Positions 8,432 to 17,233 of a DNA stretch of 64,000 bases are shown in pieces (position 1 is the first letter of the stretch; each line of letters starts with the position of its first letter). Location of the stretch: contig JAJECX010000001.1 in the NCBI GenBank assembly GCA_022821805.1, forward strand, positions 1-64,000, in the 5' to 3' direction. A model generated the notes under the pieces. That model did not search any database. It was given only the letters and a program-made list of their open reading frames with translations, and was not told the DNA's origin. A program made the position numbers and the translations under genes. Source of the stretch: Anaerolineae bacterium. Its GTDB lineage: Bacteria > Chloroflexota > Anaerolineae > Aggregatilineales > Phototrophicaceae.

Positions 8432-9304
8432 ATGAACTTTACCAACGCAATTAAATATCCATTTCAGAACTTTGCCAAAGTCATGAGCATCGTTCTGGCA
8501 ATGACGATCGCCTTTGCCGTCTTCATCGCCATGATCTTAAACTCCCATGACTGGACGCCGCTGCTGACGGCGATGACCAACCTTGATGTCAGCCAGTCGC
8601 ATACGGAAACGCTCCAACCTCTTAGCGGCACGACCATCACTGGCTTCTTTGGGCTGCTGCTGGTGGCGATTGTCTCCGGCTTTTGGCTGTCCGGCTACAG
8701 CGTTGCGGTCATCCGCGCGGTCTTGCGCGAGGAAACTTGGATGCCGGAGGTTAACCTCGGGCAGAATATCAAAGATGGCACCGCCCTCTTCGCAGCGAGC
8801 GCCGCCTATTGGGTGCTGTTCGCCTTGCTCATGGTTGTTATGGTGACGCTAACCGGCTTGCTGGGGCAAATCATTGACATTTTAGGCCTGCTGGCCGCCC
8901 TCGCATCCTTCGTCATCGTGGTGGGCGCGGCATTGGTGATGGGCTGGGCTTACTTTGTGGGCATGGCGCGCTTCGCCGCGGAAGGCGATTACAGAACCGC
9001 CTGGCAGATTCGGCGCAACATACGTATAGCCCGCGAATATAGAGGACAGGGCTTCACCTTGCTGCTGTACATGATTGCGATCTCGCTCCTATACGGCGTC
9101 GTGCGGCAGGTGGTGGACAGCGTCTTCGGCGGGCTCTTGAACGCCAATATGCTCGCGGGGATCACGCTGTCGCTTATCATCTACTACCTGTTTAATCTGA
9201 TGCAGCACTTTTCCACCCAGCATTTGATCGCGCAGTATGCAAGCGAAATCGGCATTCGCGGCGATCATTTCAATCCGGGAAAGGGCAAGATCGACGAGTT
9301 TTAA
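8432..9304 (+). CDS. DUF4013-like membrane protein
   Basis: 290 residues, ATG at 8432 with GAGAGGA 8 nt upstream. The N-terminal AIKYPFQNFAKVM followed by strongly hydrophobic helices matches the DUF4013 pattern (short YPF motif, then repeated hydrophobic blocks). About six membrane segments are predicted, at roughly residues 17-37, 68-90, 125-150, 150-178, 205-225 and 235-258. Function unknown. It converges on the SRPBCC gene with 23 bp between the stops, and no clear terminator was found there. Confidence 0.7.
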   Translation: MNFTNAIKYPFQNFAKVMSIVLAMTIAFAVFIAMILNSHDWTPLLTAMTNLDVSQSHTETLQPLSGTTITGFFGLLLVAIVSGFWLSGYSVAVIRAVLREETWMPEVNLGQNIKDGTALFAASAAYWVLFALLMVVMVTLTGLLGQIIDILGLLAALASFVIVVGAALVMGWAYFVGMARFAAEGDYRTAWQIRRNIRIAREYRGQGFTLLLYMIAISLLYGVVRQVVDSVFGGLLNANMLAGITLSLIIYYLFNLMQHFSTQHLIAQYASEIGIRGDHFNPGKGKIDEF

Positions 9305-9327
9305 GGGGCAAGCGTCACAGAGCGGAT

Positions 9328-9795
9328 TTACTCGGGAATCGGCTGCGGCGCGGCTGACCTGCGGTCGCCGTGTCCGTCGAGGATCTGCTTGAGGTTGTTC
9401 CACTCGCGCTGGAGCACGCGTTTCAGCGTCAAATTGAAGAAAATGCCAAACCAGAAGAACCAGCGTGTGCGAATATCGAGCGTTTCGCGCACGTTGGTCT
9501 GCTGGCCGCGGTGCTCGAAGCTGATCGTGCTGACGAAGGGAAAGCCCCAGTAAGAGCCTTTGAGCTCGATCTTTTTGTTGCGTTCGAAGTCGGTGACATC
9601 GCTGTTGACGAAGCCGCTTCGCCCCATGATGCGGCGCGTCATCGCCACCATGGTGCCGGCGCGGATCGGATCGCCGCTTGTCATGCCGACGCCTTTGACG
9701 TTGCGCCAATGCACATCGTTGTTGAAGTCGCCGACGTAGCGAAAGACGTGGAATACCGGGCGGTTGATCAGCACCTGCGTTTCGAATTTCGGCAT
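9328..9795 (-). CDS. SRPBCC (START/Bet v1-like) superfamily protein
   Basis: 155 residues from the ATG at 9795 (MPKFETQVLINRPVFHVFRYVGDFNND). The frame extends upstream to 9846, but the added residues do not fit the fold. The sequence alternates strands in the order expected for polyketide-cyclase/dehydrase-like SRPBCC domains, including the opening I-x-R-P-x-x-V-F-x-Y-V-x-D-F pattern. These proteins bind hydrophobic ligands; the ligand is unknown. It stands alone between convergent DUF4013 and downstream cdsA. Confidence 0.75.
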   Translation of the reverse strand: MPKFETQVLINRPVFHVFRYVGDFNNDVHWRNVKGVGMTSGDPIRAGTMVAMTRRIMGRSGFVNSDVTDFERNKKIELKGSYWGFPFVSTISFEHRGQQTNVRETLDIRTRWFFWFGIFFNLTLKRVLQREWNNLKQILDGHGDRRSAAPQPIPE

Positions 9796-9961
9796 TAGAC
9801 ACCAACTTTCGCTGGGAAAAAGGCTCCGTCTTATGCAGCCATCCATAGTTGCGACGTCCGTCGCAGCCTGCGAATGAAGATGGCGCGGCGAAAATCATTA
9901 TAGCTTATTCTCTGGTACGCTTCAAAGAGGCTTGCCCAGAATTGGCTCGCGCCAGATGAGC

Positions 9962-10813
9962 CTACAACATGCCGACGGCGAAAAGGTAAAGGAAGACCCA
10001 ACTGGCCACCCAGACCAAGGCGTCAATGCGATCCAGCACGCCACCATGCCCCGGAAAGACGTTGAAGCCGGCGACATAACTGTCCTTGACGCGGAAGAAT
10101 CGTTTCAGCGCCGATTCAAAGAGGTCGCCGCTAACCGCTAGAAAGGGACCGGCTACGATCATCGGAATCAGCACCGGTTGGAAGGCGCCGGAGAAAAGCA
10201 AGATGCAAAAGGCGGGAATCCAGGCGCCCAAGATACCGCCGACCGCGCCTTCGACCGTCTTGTTGGGCGAAATGAGCGGCGCCAGCTTGGTGCGGCCGAA
10301 GGTCTTTCCAAATAGGTAGGCGAAGGTATCTGTTCCCCAGGTGATGGCGTAAACGACGAAAAGCCAAATCACGCCGTCTTGCGGCGCATTGCGCAGAATG
10401 ATCAGGAACGCGCCCGGAAAGGCGATGTAAAAGACACCGCACATGGTGGTGCCGACCTGCTTCAAGGCGCGCGCCGGCTGCCGGGGCTGGCGTGAATACT
10501 CCAGCATCAGGGTGAGGAGTATCCCCAAGGGAACCGCCAACTGCCAGAGCCAGTCCTGGTTGAGGAAGAAGCCCAGGACAATGGCGATGCCGGTGGGGAT
10601 GCCCGTGAGCGAACTGCCTTGCATCGTCGTATCTTTTTCCATCACGTAGAATTCGAGCATGCCGACGCACATGACCGGCAGGATCAGCAGCACAAAGAGC
10701 CATCCGCCAGCGAGAGAGACCAATATCGCTATCGGCAGAAGTACGCCCGCCGTGATGATTCGTTCGCGCAGGTCGGTCGATCTTGAGGAGTCGGTGACGA
10801 GACTGTCACGCAT
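9962..10813 (-). CDS. cdsA: Phosphatidate cytidylyltransferase
   Basis: About 283 residues from the ATG at 10813, chosen because GGAGG lies 8 nt upstream; the frame is open to 10882. Multiple membrane helices lead to the CdsA signature at the C-terminus (SALKRFFRVKDSYVAGF, then PGHGGVLDRIDAL), which carries the metal and substrate-binding Lys, Asp and His-Gly-Gly residues. It makes CDP-diacylglycerol from phosphatidate and CTP for phospholipid synthesis at the inner membrane. In many bacteria cdsA follows frr-uppS in one operon. Here it points the other way, separated from them by a kinase gene. Confidence 0.93.
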   Translation of the reverse strand: MRDSLVTDSSRSTDLRERIITAGVLLPIAILVSLAGGWLFVLLILPVMCVGMLEFYVMEKDTTMQGSSLTGIPTGIAIVLGFFLNQDWLWQLAVPLGILLTLMLEYSRQPRQPARALKQVGTTMCGVFYIAFPGAFLIILRNAPQDGVIWLFVVYAITWGTDTFAYLFGKTFGRTKLAPLISPNKTVEGAVGGILGAWIPAFCILLFSGAFQPVLIPMIVAGPFLAVSGDLFESALKRFFRVKDSYVAGFNVFPGHGGVLDRIDALVWVASWVFLYLFAVGML

Positions 10814-11088
10814 GTCATCTGCCTCCAACGGCAGAGTCAAGCTTTGCCTACTTATTTTCTGTCCAGAGCCAGATTCTGTCAAGCTGTTGGACGCGTAACT
10901 GCGCCGAATTCCGCATTGGCAAAGTGGCGATCATGACGGTCAGGTTTTGGGTGTTCAAGCGCAAGTCGGGCATAGCCTATAATCGGAAGCAAGAGAGCGG
11001 TGGCGCTTCGGTCGCTGCTGCCGGACGAGCGAGGCTGGCGTCGACAGGCTTCCTCTGGAATCGACGTCAGCCTTTATTGGCGGGCATC

Positions 11089-13338
11089 ATGTCGGCAGAT
11101 CTCATCGGCAAGATGGTAAACGGCTGCGAGATTCTCAGCCAAGTCGGTCAAGGAGGCATGGCGACGGTTTTCCGGGCGCGGCAGCAGTCGATGAACCGCA
11201 ACGTGGCGCTGAAATTTCTGCCCAGCGTCTTCCTGAATGACGACACCTACCTCCAGCGCTTCGAGCGGGAAGTGAAGATCGTCTCGCAGTTGGAGCACCG
11301 TAATATCGTCCCCGTTTATGACTTTGGCGAGTTTAAGAGCCAGCCCTATATCGCCATGCGTTATATGCCGGCCGGTTCGGTCGAGGAGCTGCTGGCGGAA
11401 GGGCGGATCCCGCTGCCGCGCATTCTCAGCATCGTTCAGCAGGTGGCCTCGGCTTTGGATTATGCGCATCAGAACGGCATCCTGCATCGCGATCTCAAAC
11501 CGAGCAATATCCTGCTTGACGACGGCGGCGGCGCCTTCATCACTGACTTCGGCATCGCCCGCATCTTGAGCGAAAGCAGCAGCCAGATTACTACCCAGGG
11601 CGTCGTTGGCACGCCGAGCTATATGTCGCCGGAGCAGGCGCGCGCCGAGCAATTGGATGGGCGGAGCGATGTCTATTCACTGGGTGTTATGCTCTTCGAG
11701 TTGGTCACCGGTCGCCGTCCGTTTGAGAGCGATACGCCCTACAGCCTGGCGGTCATGCATGTGACGATGCCACCGCCATTGCCTCGTCAATTTGAGCCGA
11801 GTGTCAGCGCTGAGCTGGAAGACGTCATCATGCGCGCCTTGAGCAAGACGAGGGACGCGCGCTTTGGCAGCGCGGGGGAGCTGGCGGAGGCGTTGCGCGA
11901 GGCGCTTGCTGACCAAGTCAGAGGTGGCGAGGGCAAAGCCGCTGTAGAAGTGGATACAAGAATTGAGAGTCCCCCCGGCGGATTTGTCGGGTCGTCAACG
12001 ACGGCGCCCGGTCCCCTTCCGTTGGCTGTGCCGCCGCCAGAGGCATCGGCGACAAGCGACACATCGCCGGCTGCGAGCCCGGCCGTGCATTTGGAGCGGA
12101 GGCCCGAACGAAGGCGCCGCAATATTTTGCTCTGGGTGACAGTTGGCGGCGCGCTGGGCTGCGCCTTGCTCGTCGGCATTTCGATCCTGGCTGTACCGCT
12201 TTTTGGTATCCTGTCGCGAAATGGAGCGGCAACCACTACGGCGAACGCTGTCGTGCTGGTTGGCGAGGTTGAAGCCACTACAGCGAAAGCGCCCGCGACC
12301 GAAACCGCGACGGCGCCCCCGCAGCGCGAGACTGGGGTAAATTCGCTTGAACTGACGCGGTCGGCTCTGAATGAGGCCGCTGATGCTACCTTTACCGCGG
12401 AATCGTTCTTCGCCGCGTCACGACCAACTTCGACGCGGGCTAGCATTCAGCCGGTTGGCGTCAGAGAGCAACCAACGCTGATTCCGCCGCTGCAATCGGT
12501 CGGCGGCGAGCTCGTTTATTTCGCTCGCAGCGAGACCGGAGACGGCGAGAAACCGCAATTTCAAATTGCGGTCCTGGATCTGATTTCGTGGGAAACACGC
12601 CGTTTCGATGCCGGCGAAGGCAGCAGCACCTATCCCATGCCGTCGCCTGACGGACGCTGGATCGCTTTTCAGTCGGATCGCGATGGCGATTTTGATATAT
12701 TTGTAATGAACCGTTATGGCGGTCAGCTTCGGCGGCTCACGCGGAATTCGGTTTTGGACCGGCTGGCAGCATGGTCGCCCGCCGGTGACCGGATCATATA
12801 TTCCACCGATACGCGTGGCGATCGAACTTTCGACCTGCGCTTGATTGATCCAATTGATGGCGACGGGCAGCCGATCTTTAGCGACGGCTGGCGCAACAGC
12901 CATGCGCGCTTCAGTCCGGATGGCGAATATATTGTCTTCACCGCGGGCGCTGCGGCGCAAGATCCCAGCACTTGGGAAATCCGCCTGCTGGACCGCGAAT
13001 CCGGCGAGACAAGATTGTTGACGGACAACGATGTGCGTGATGCGTCACCGGCTTTCCATCCGGATGGCCAGCGGATATTGTACGTGACTACGATTGGCGG
13101 GGCGCGCGCGCTGGCGAGCATGAACCTCGCGGGGGAAGACCGCCGGATCCTGTACACCGGTCCTGGAAGCGTCTGGTCGGCGAATTACAGCCCGGACGGC
13201 CAGTTCATCGTGCTGACCGCTACCATAAATGGCTTGGATCAGTTGTTTCTTATTGATGCGCAAGGCGGCAGCGCGCAGCAGATAACTGCGTCAGGGGGCG
13301 CATACGCATCCTGGATTCCTCAAAGCGCAGATTCGTAA
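11089..13338 (+). CDS. Membrane Ser/Thr protein kinase with C-terminal beta-propeller
   Basis: About 749 residues from the ATG at 11089 (the open frame begins at 10924 but its first 55 residues are not kinase-like). The PknB-type kinase domain spans roughly residues 10-270: glycine loop VGQGGMATVF, Lys in ALKFLP, catalytic HRDLKPSN near residue 133, DFG near 152, SYMSPEQ activation segment. A single membrane helix lies near residues 345-370, then a Thr/Ala-rich linker. From about 465 to the end are WD40-like/PD40 propeller repeats (SPDGRWIAFQSDRDGDFDIF, FSPDGEYIVFTAG, YSPDGQFIVLTA). The propeller should be extracytoplasmic and is the likely sensor. This architecture is frequent in Chloroflexota and Actinomycetota. 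Confidence 0.9.
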   Translation: MSADLIGKMVNGCEILSQVGQGGMATVFRARQQSMNRNVALKFLPSVFLNDDTYLQRFEREVKIVSQLEHRNIVPVYDFGEFKSQPYIAMRYMPAGSVEELLAEGRIPLPRILSIVQQVASALDYAHQNGILHRDLKPSNILLDDGGGAFITDFGIARILSESSSQITTQGVVGTPSYMSPEQARAEQLDGRSDVYSLGVMLFELVTGRRPFESDTPYSLAVMHVTMPPPLPRQFEPSVSAELEDVIMRALSKTRDARFGSAGELAEALREALADQVRGGEGKAAVEVDTRIESPPGGFVGSSTTAPGPLPLAVPPPEASATSDTSPAASPAVHLERRPERRRRNILLWVTVGGALGCALLVGISILAVPLFGILSRNGAATTTANAVVLVGEVEATTAKAPATETATAPPQRETGVNSLELTRSALNEAADATFTAESFFAASRPTSTRASIQPVGVREQPTLIPPLQSVGGELVYFARSETGDGEKPQFQIAVLDLISWETRRFDAGEGSSTYPMPSPDGRWIAFQSDRDGDFDIFVMNRYGGQLRRLTRNSVLDRLAAWSPAGDRIIYSTDTRGDRTFDLRLIDPIDGDGQPIFSDGWRNSHARFSPDGEYIVFTAGAAAQDPSTWEIRLLDRESGETRLLTDNDVRDASPAFHPDGQRILYVTTIGGARALASMNLAGEDRRILYTGPGSVWSANYSPDGQFIVLTATINGLDQLFLIDAQGGSAQQITASGGAYASWIPQSADS

Positions 13339-13448
13339 ATTTCGAATCGCGTTGGCCGAAGCCCCTGGTCATCCATGCGCCGTCCAAATTGAGGATCGTT
13401 AAGAACCGCCGACTGTACATTGCCCTCAACAGCGATGCCTTATTCCGC

Positions 13449-13477
13449 TTACGCCTTCCAACAAATGGCGATATAAT
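13449..13477 (+). promoter_or_regulatory. Candidate promoter for frr
   Basis: A perfect TATAAT at 13472-13477 with TTACGC at 13449-13454, spacer 17. The -35 is weak. It predicts a leader of about 150 nt before frr. The 298-bp gap between the kinase stop and frr otherwise shows no gene; an inverted repeat GATTCG / CGAATC spans the kinase stop codon (13330-13348) but has no T tract. Confidence 0.45.
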
Positions 13478-13636
13478 AGGGATATTCGGCTGCACAAGCA
13501 GCAAAAGACGATTGCGGCGCTTGCGAGCGCGCGCGCCAACGAGTCGTCAGGGCGAAAACATTCGGAATCAGTTACCGGCGCTAGCGGCGAGACTGCAGGT
13601 CCCGCGCTGGCGAGAGTCGGAAGCAGGAGGGTCACG

Positions 13637-14194
13637 ATGATTGAAGAAATACTGGACGAGGCAAGGAGCAAGATGGCATCGACCCTGTCTGTATTTCGCG
13701 ATGAGCTGAGCCGGATGCGCAGCGGACGGGCGAGCACCGCGCTCGTCGATCGGATGATGGTCGATTACTACGGTCAAGACACCGAGCTGCGGCAGATCGC
13801 CAACATCTCGACGCCGGAGGCGATGCAAATCCTGATCCGCCCCTATGACAAAGCCGCCGTACGGAACATCGAAAAAGCGATTCAGATGTCCGATATTGGT
13901 GTGAATCCCAATGTTGACGGCGAGAATATCCGCCTCAATATGCCCGCTTTGACCCGTGAGCGCCGCCTCGAGCTGGTGAAGTTTCTCAACCGGCGTATGG
14001 AGGATACGCGCGTGGCCATACGCAATATCAGACGCTCGGCGAACAGCGACTTGCAGGACTTCGAAAAGGAAAAACTGATTTCAGAAGATGATCGCAAACG
14101 GGGCGAGGTGGAAGTTCAAAAGCTGACTGACAAATACGTCGAACAGATTGGCGAGCTGGGCGCTGATAAAGAGAAGGACATAATGGAGGTATAG
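13637..14194 (+). CDS. frr: Ribosome recycling factor
   Basis: 185 residues, the standard RRF length. The ATG at 13637 follows AGGAGG by 7 nt. The N-terminal helix carries LSRMRSGRASTALVDRMMVDYYG, and the ANISTPEAMQILIRPYD, INLNMPALTRERR-like (here IRLNMPALTRERR) and C-terminal helix segments are all conserved. It splits post-termination ribosomes with EF-G. The usual upstream neighbours rpsB-tsf-pyrH are not here; uppS follows after 130 bp, in which I see only a 12-codon open frame. Confidence 0.97.
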   Translation: MIEEILDEARSKMASTLSVFRDELSRMRSGRASTALVDRMMVDYYGQDTELRQIANISTPEAMQILIRPYDKAAVRNIEKAIQMSDIGVNPNVDGENIRLNMPALTRERRLELVKFLNRRMEDTRVAIRNIRRSANSDLQDFEKEKLISEDDRKRGEVEVQKLTDKYVEQIGELGADKEKDIMEV

Positions 14195-14324
14195 ACTTGG
14201 CTTTTGGTTCCGGCCTTTGTATCAGCCACCGGCGCAGAATAAATGAGGAGAAAAGCGCGGCTCGGTGTACACGCGAAATGACAGCCTACTAAACGTTTCA
14301 ATGTAGCCCTAGCGGGAAATCTGT

Positions 14325-15122
14325 ATGACCATCATCACAAGAGAATCTCGACGAAAATCGCTCGGCAAACCGCGCTTGGAAAAGGCGCCGGAACACGTCG
14401 CAATCATTATGGACGGTAATGGCCGCTGGGCGAGGCAGCGCGGACTGCCGCGTTCGGCTGGGCATCGCCAGGGCACGGAAAACTTGCGCCGCATCGTGCG
14501 CGCCGCGGCCGAGTTCGGCGTGCGGATCATGACGATTTACGCCTTCTCGACTGAGAATTGGTCGCGGCCCCGGCGCGAGGTTATGCTGCTGATGCGCATC
14601 TTGGAAACGGTCATCGATCGTGAGCTGCAGGAGCTGGATGAAGAAGGCGTGCAGATTCGCCACATTGGAGAGCTGGACGGCATCGAGAGTCGGTTGGCGC
14701 GCAAAGTGGCGGAAGCCTGCGAGTATACGCGCGACAATCAGCGTTTGATCCTCAATGTCGCCTTCAATTATGGCGGGCGTGATGAAATCGTGAACGCGGT
14801 GCAGAACATCGTGCGGGCTGGCATCGCGCCGGAAGATATCACCGAAGCTACGATCAACAGTTATATGTATACCAGCGATCTTCCCGATCCTGACCTCATC
14901 ATTCGCACAAGCGGTGAATCCCGACTTAGTAATTTTTTGATCTGGCAAGGCGCTTACAGCGAGATCTATACCACGGAAACCTATTGGCCCGATTTTGGAC
15001 GCGGCGCCTTTTATGAGGCGCTGGTTGAATACGGCAATCGAAGGCGGCGGTTTGGCAAGACCGATGATCAGATAGACGCTGACGCGTCGAATTATGCCCG
15101 CGTCAGGGAGCGGACCATCTAA
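14325..15122 (+). CDS. uppS: Isoprenyl transferase (undecaprenyl diphosphate synthase family)
   Basis: 265 residues. The signature MDGNGRWARQRGLPRSAGH near residue 28 holds the catalytic Asp and the Gly-Asn-Gly-Arg-Trp diphosphate-binding segment. YAFSTENWSRP and the C-terminal DPDLIIRTSGESRLSNFLIW are the other family blocks. It condenses isopentenyl diphosphate onto farnesyl diphosphate to give the lipid carrier for cell-wall precursors. The stop overlaps the next gene as TAATG, so the aldo/keto reductase downstream is co-translated. Confidence 0.95.
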   Translation: MTIITRESRRKSLGKPRLEKAPEHVAIIMDGNGRWARQRGLPRSAGHRQGTENLRRIVRAAAEFGVRIMTIYAFSTENWSRPRREVMLLMRILETVIDRELQELDEEGVQIRHIGELDGIESRLARKVAEACEYTRDNQRLILNVAFNYGGRDEIVNAVQNIVRAGIAPEDITEATINSYMYTSDLPDPDLIIRTSGESRLSNFLIWQGAYSEIYTTETYWPDFGRGAFYEALVEYGNRRRRFGKTDDQIDADASNYARVRERTI

Positions 15123-16090
15123 TGCGTACGAAGCGACTGGGTCGCACCGAGATGCAATTGCCTGTGGTGGGCATTGGCACTGCGTTCACTGGCATACCGA
15201 CGCAGAACGATACCGCCGTCGAAGTGGATGAGGGGCAACGCCGACTTGATGAGGAATTAGGTGTGAAGACGCTGGTAGCGGCGATAGATGCCGGTTGCGC
15301 GTTCATTGATACGGCTGTGCTCTATAATCGCGGCTTGAGCGAATCGATGATCGGCGAAGCGCTGCGCGAGCGACCGTCGGCCAAGGACCGGATCACGGTT
15401 ACGACCAAAGCCGGGCGCTCGCACCTGGGATACGATTTTCGCTTTGACGCGATATTGCGCAGCGTCGAGCAGAGCCTTGAACGTATGGGCTTGGACCGCC
15501 TGCCAATCGTCTATATTCACGATGCGATGGGCCAGCCGATGGACGAAGTGCTTTCGGATGAGGGCGCGCTGGGCGCGTTGCGGCGTTTGCAGGGTCAGGG
15601 CATCATCAAGTGCATTGGCACAGCCTGCAACAATCCGCCGACCAATCTTGCGTATATCAAGACGGGTGAATTCGATGCCGCCGTCATCGCCGATTGCTGG
15701 AGCCTGATCAATCATATAGCTGAACGGGAAATCTTGGCAGAGGCGGCAAAACATGATGTGGGCTTGGTGGGCGCCACGCCGCTTGAGCGCAGCCTGCTCG
15801 TTACGGGACCGCGAGAAGACACGAAGTATCTCAATCGCGTATTTCCTCAAGATTGTCTCGATCACGTCAGCAAGATTCAGCGGTTATGCGCGCGCTACGA
15901 TGTGCCAATGTTGGCTGTCGCTTTGCAATGGTGTACGCGCCATCCACAAGTCGCTTCCGTGATCCCCGGCGCGCGAATTCCCGCGGAAGCGGAATCATGC
16001 CTGGCGGCGGCCGAGTTGGAAATCCCCGACGAACTATGGGACGGCTTGGCGCCGCTGCTGAAACACTTCGATACAGCGATAGATGTTTAA
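15122..16090 (+). CDS. Aldo/keto reductase (aldose/L-fucose dehydrogenase-like)
   Basis: 322 residues, start overlapping uppS by 1 nt. Tetrad residues: Asp and Tyr in FIDTAVLYNRGLSE, Lys in VTTKAGRSHLGYD, His in IVYIHDAMGQP. The GRSHLGYDF and IHDAMGQP context resembles the aldose 1-dehydrogenase / L-fucose dehydrogenase branch. It differs clearly from the aldo/keto reductase at 7.4 kb. Its stop overlaps the convergent flippase-like gene within TTAA (16087-16090). Confidence 0.85.
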   Translation: MRTKRLGRTEMQLPVVGIGTAFTGIPTQNDTAVEVDEGQRRLDEELGVKTLVAAIDAGCAFIDTAVLYNRGLSESMIGEALRERPSAKDRITVTTKAGRSHLGYDFRFDAILRSVEQSLERMGLDRLPIVYIHDAMGQPMDEVLSDEGALGALRRLQGQGIIKCIGTACNNPPTNLAYIKTGEFDAAVIADCWSLINHIAEREILAEAAKHDVGLVGATPLERSLLVTGPREDTKYLNRVFPQDCLDHVSKIQRLCARYDVPMLAVALQWCTRHPQVASVIPGARIPAEAESCLAAAELEIPDELWDGLAPLLKHFDTAIDV

Positions 16091-17112
16091 CTCGATTCGG
16101 CGCGCAACGATTCCACGCTTTTGAGTTCTTTCGCCATGCCAATATCAGCCCAGCCCAATCCCTGTTTCAGCAGCAGAATGAAACCGGCGAGCGTGATTGG
16201 CAGCCAGATCGTCAGATGGACGACGACGGCGTAGGCGGTGGCCAGCGGCGCGGCGATGCCCAGGGCGGTCAAGATGCTGATGACAACAAACTCATTGACG
16301 CCAACTTGACCGGGCGAGGCCGGTATCAGCCCGGCCAGATTGACGGCGCCGACCAGCAGCAGCGCCACCGCGTAGTTGAGCTCCAAGCCAAATGCGAACA
16401 TGACCAGCCAATAGGCGCCGGCTTCGACGCCCCAGGCGAGGAAGGAGACGAGCAACGCGCCCAAAAAATGGCGGGGGCTGCGCAAGCCTTCCAGGCCGGC
16501 GATGACATCCTCGCTCAGGCGCTGAGCCGCTTGTCCTAGCGCTCGCGGTAAGATTGTGACCGCCCGGCGGACCAGCCGCCGAAGCAAAGCCGGTTTCGCG
16601 GCCAGGAAGAGCGCAGCCACGATGGCCATGCTGACCAGCGGCATGGCGAGCCCGGCGATTGCCTCCACTGTCGGCGATTGTAAGTCGATGGCAGCCAGGC
16701 TTAGCAGGATGAACACAATCATGGTCGCGCCATTATAGAGATGCTCGACGGCGATGACGGTGGTGGCGCGCAGCAACGCTACCTGATGCTCCCGGCGCAG
16801 CAGCATTATGCGAAGTCCATCGCCGGCGCGCAGCGGATAGACATTGTTGCCCATGTAGCCGATGGCGACGAGCTTGAAGAGCGCGCCCAGGCGCACCCGT
16901 TTGACCGAGTGCAGCAAGATTTGCCAGCGCAGGGCTATGACCAAGACAGCAGCGAAATAAACCAGTACAGCGGCCATCAGCCAAGGCGGGTTCAATTTGC
17001 CAAGGCTGCTCCAAAACTGGTCTGGATGCAAGCCGCGGAAGGCCAGCGCCAGAAAGACTGCGCTGGTGATCATGCCGGCTGCAAATGCGAGGCGTTTTCG
17101 CGCTTGTTTCAC
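16087..17112 (-). CDS. YbhN/LPG-synthetase-TM family flippase-like membrane protein
   Basis: 341 residues with about eight hydrophobic helices, matching the lysylphosphatidylglycerol synthetase transmembrane region family (UPF0104). Visible family features are the N-terminal helix with RGLHPDQFWSSL, ALRWQILL, GYMGNNVYPLRAGDGLR (conserved N-N-x-x-P-x-R-x-G-x-x-x-R block) and the late PASPGQVGVNEFVV block. Members move or modify lipids. The catalytic LPG-synthase domain is absent, so aminoacylation is not expected. It is last in a minus-strand series after ald. Confidence 0.82.
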   Translation of the reverse strand: MKQARKRLAFAAGMITSAVFLALAFRGLHPDQFWSSLGKLNPPWLMAAVLVYFAAVLVIALRWQILLHSVKRVRLGALFKLVAIGYMGNNVYPLRAGDGLRIMLLRREHQVALLRATTVIAVEHLYNGATMIVFILLSLAAIDLQSPTVEAIAGLAMPLVSMAIVAALFLAAKPALLRRLVRRAVTILPRALGQAAQRLSEDVIAGLEGLRSPRHFLGALLVSFLAWGVEAGAYWLVMFAFGLELNYAVALLLVGAVNLAGLIPASPGQVGVNEFVVISILTALGIAAPLATAYAVVVHLTIWLPITLAGFILLLKQGLGWADIGMAKELKSVESLRAESS

Positions 17113-17233
17113 GGAGTACCGGTCGCCATTTAGATGCCAGTACCAATGTAGCAGAGTTCAGATATTGGACATAGCAAGTCGCGCCCCAGTATTCGCTCGG
17201 CTAGATGTGAGGAGCAGGTGCAGCTTGACCGAA

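Noticed and set aside
10924..11088. N-terminal extension of the Ser/Thr kinase
   Set aside because: The 55 extra residues are not kinase-like and precede a canonical start that leads directly into the kinase domain.
13330..13348. Inverted repeat over the kinase stop codon as a terminator
   Set aside because: The stem is only 6 bp, AT-containing, and no T tract follows.
13389..13640. Possible small gene just before frr
   Set aside because: It ends over the frr start, has no ribosome site, and its basic low-complexity product matches nothing; the region is better read as a promoter and leader.
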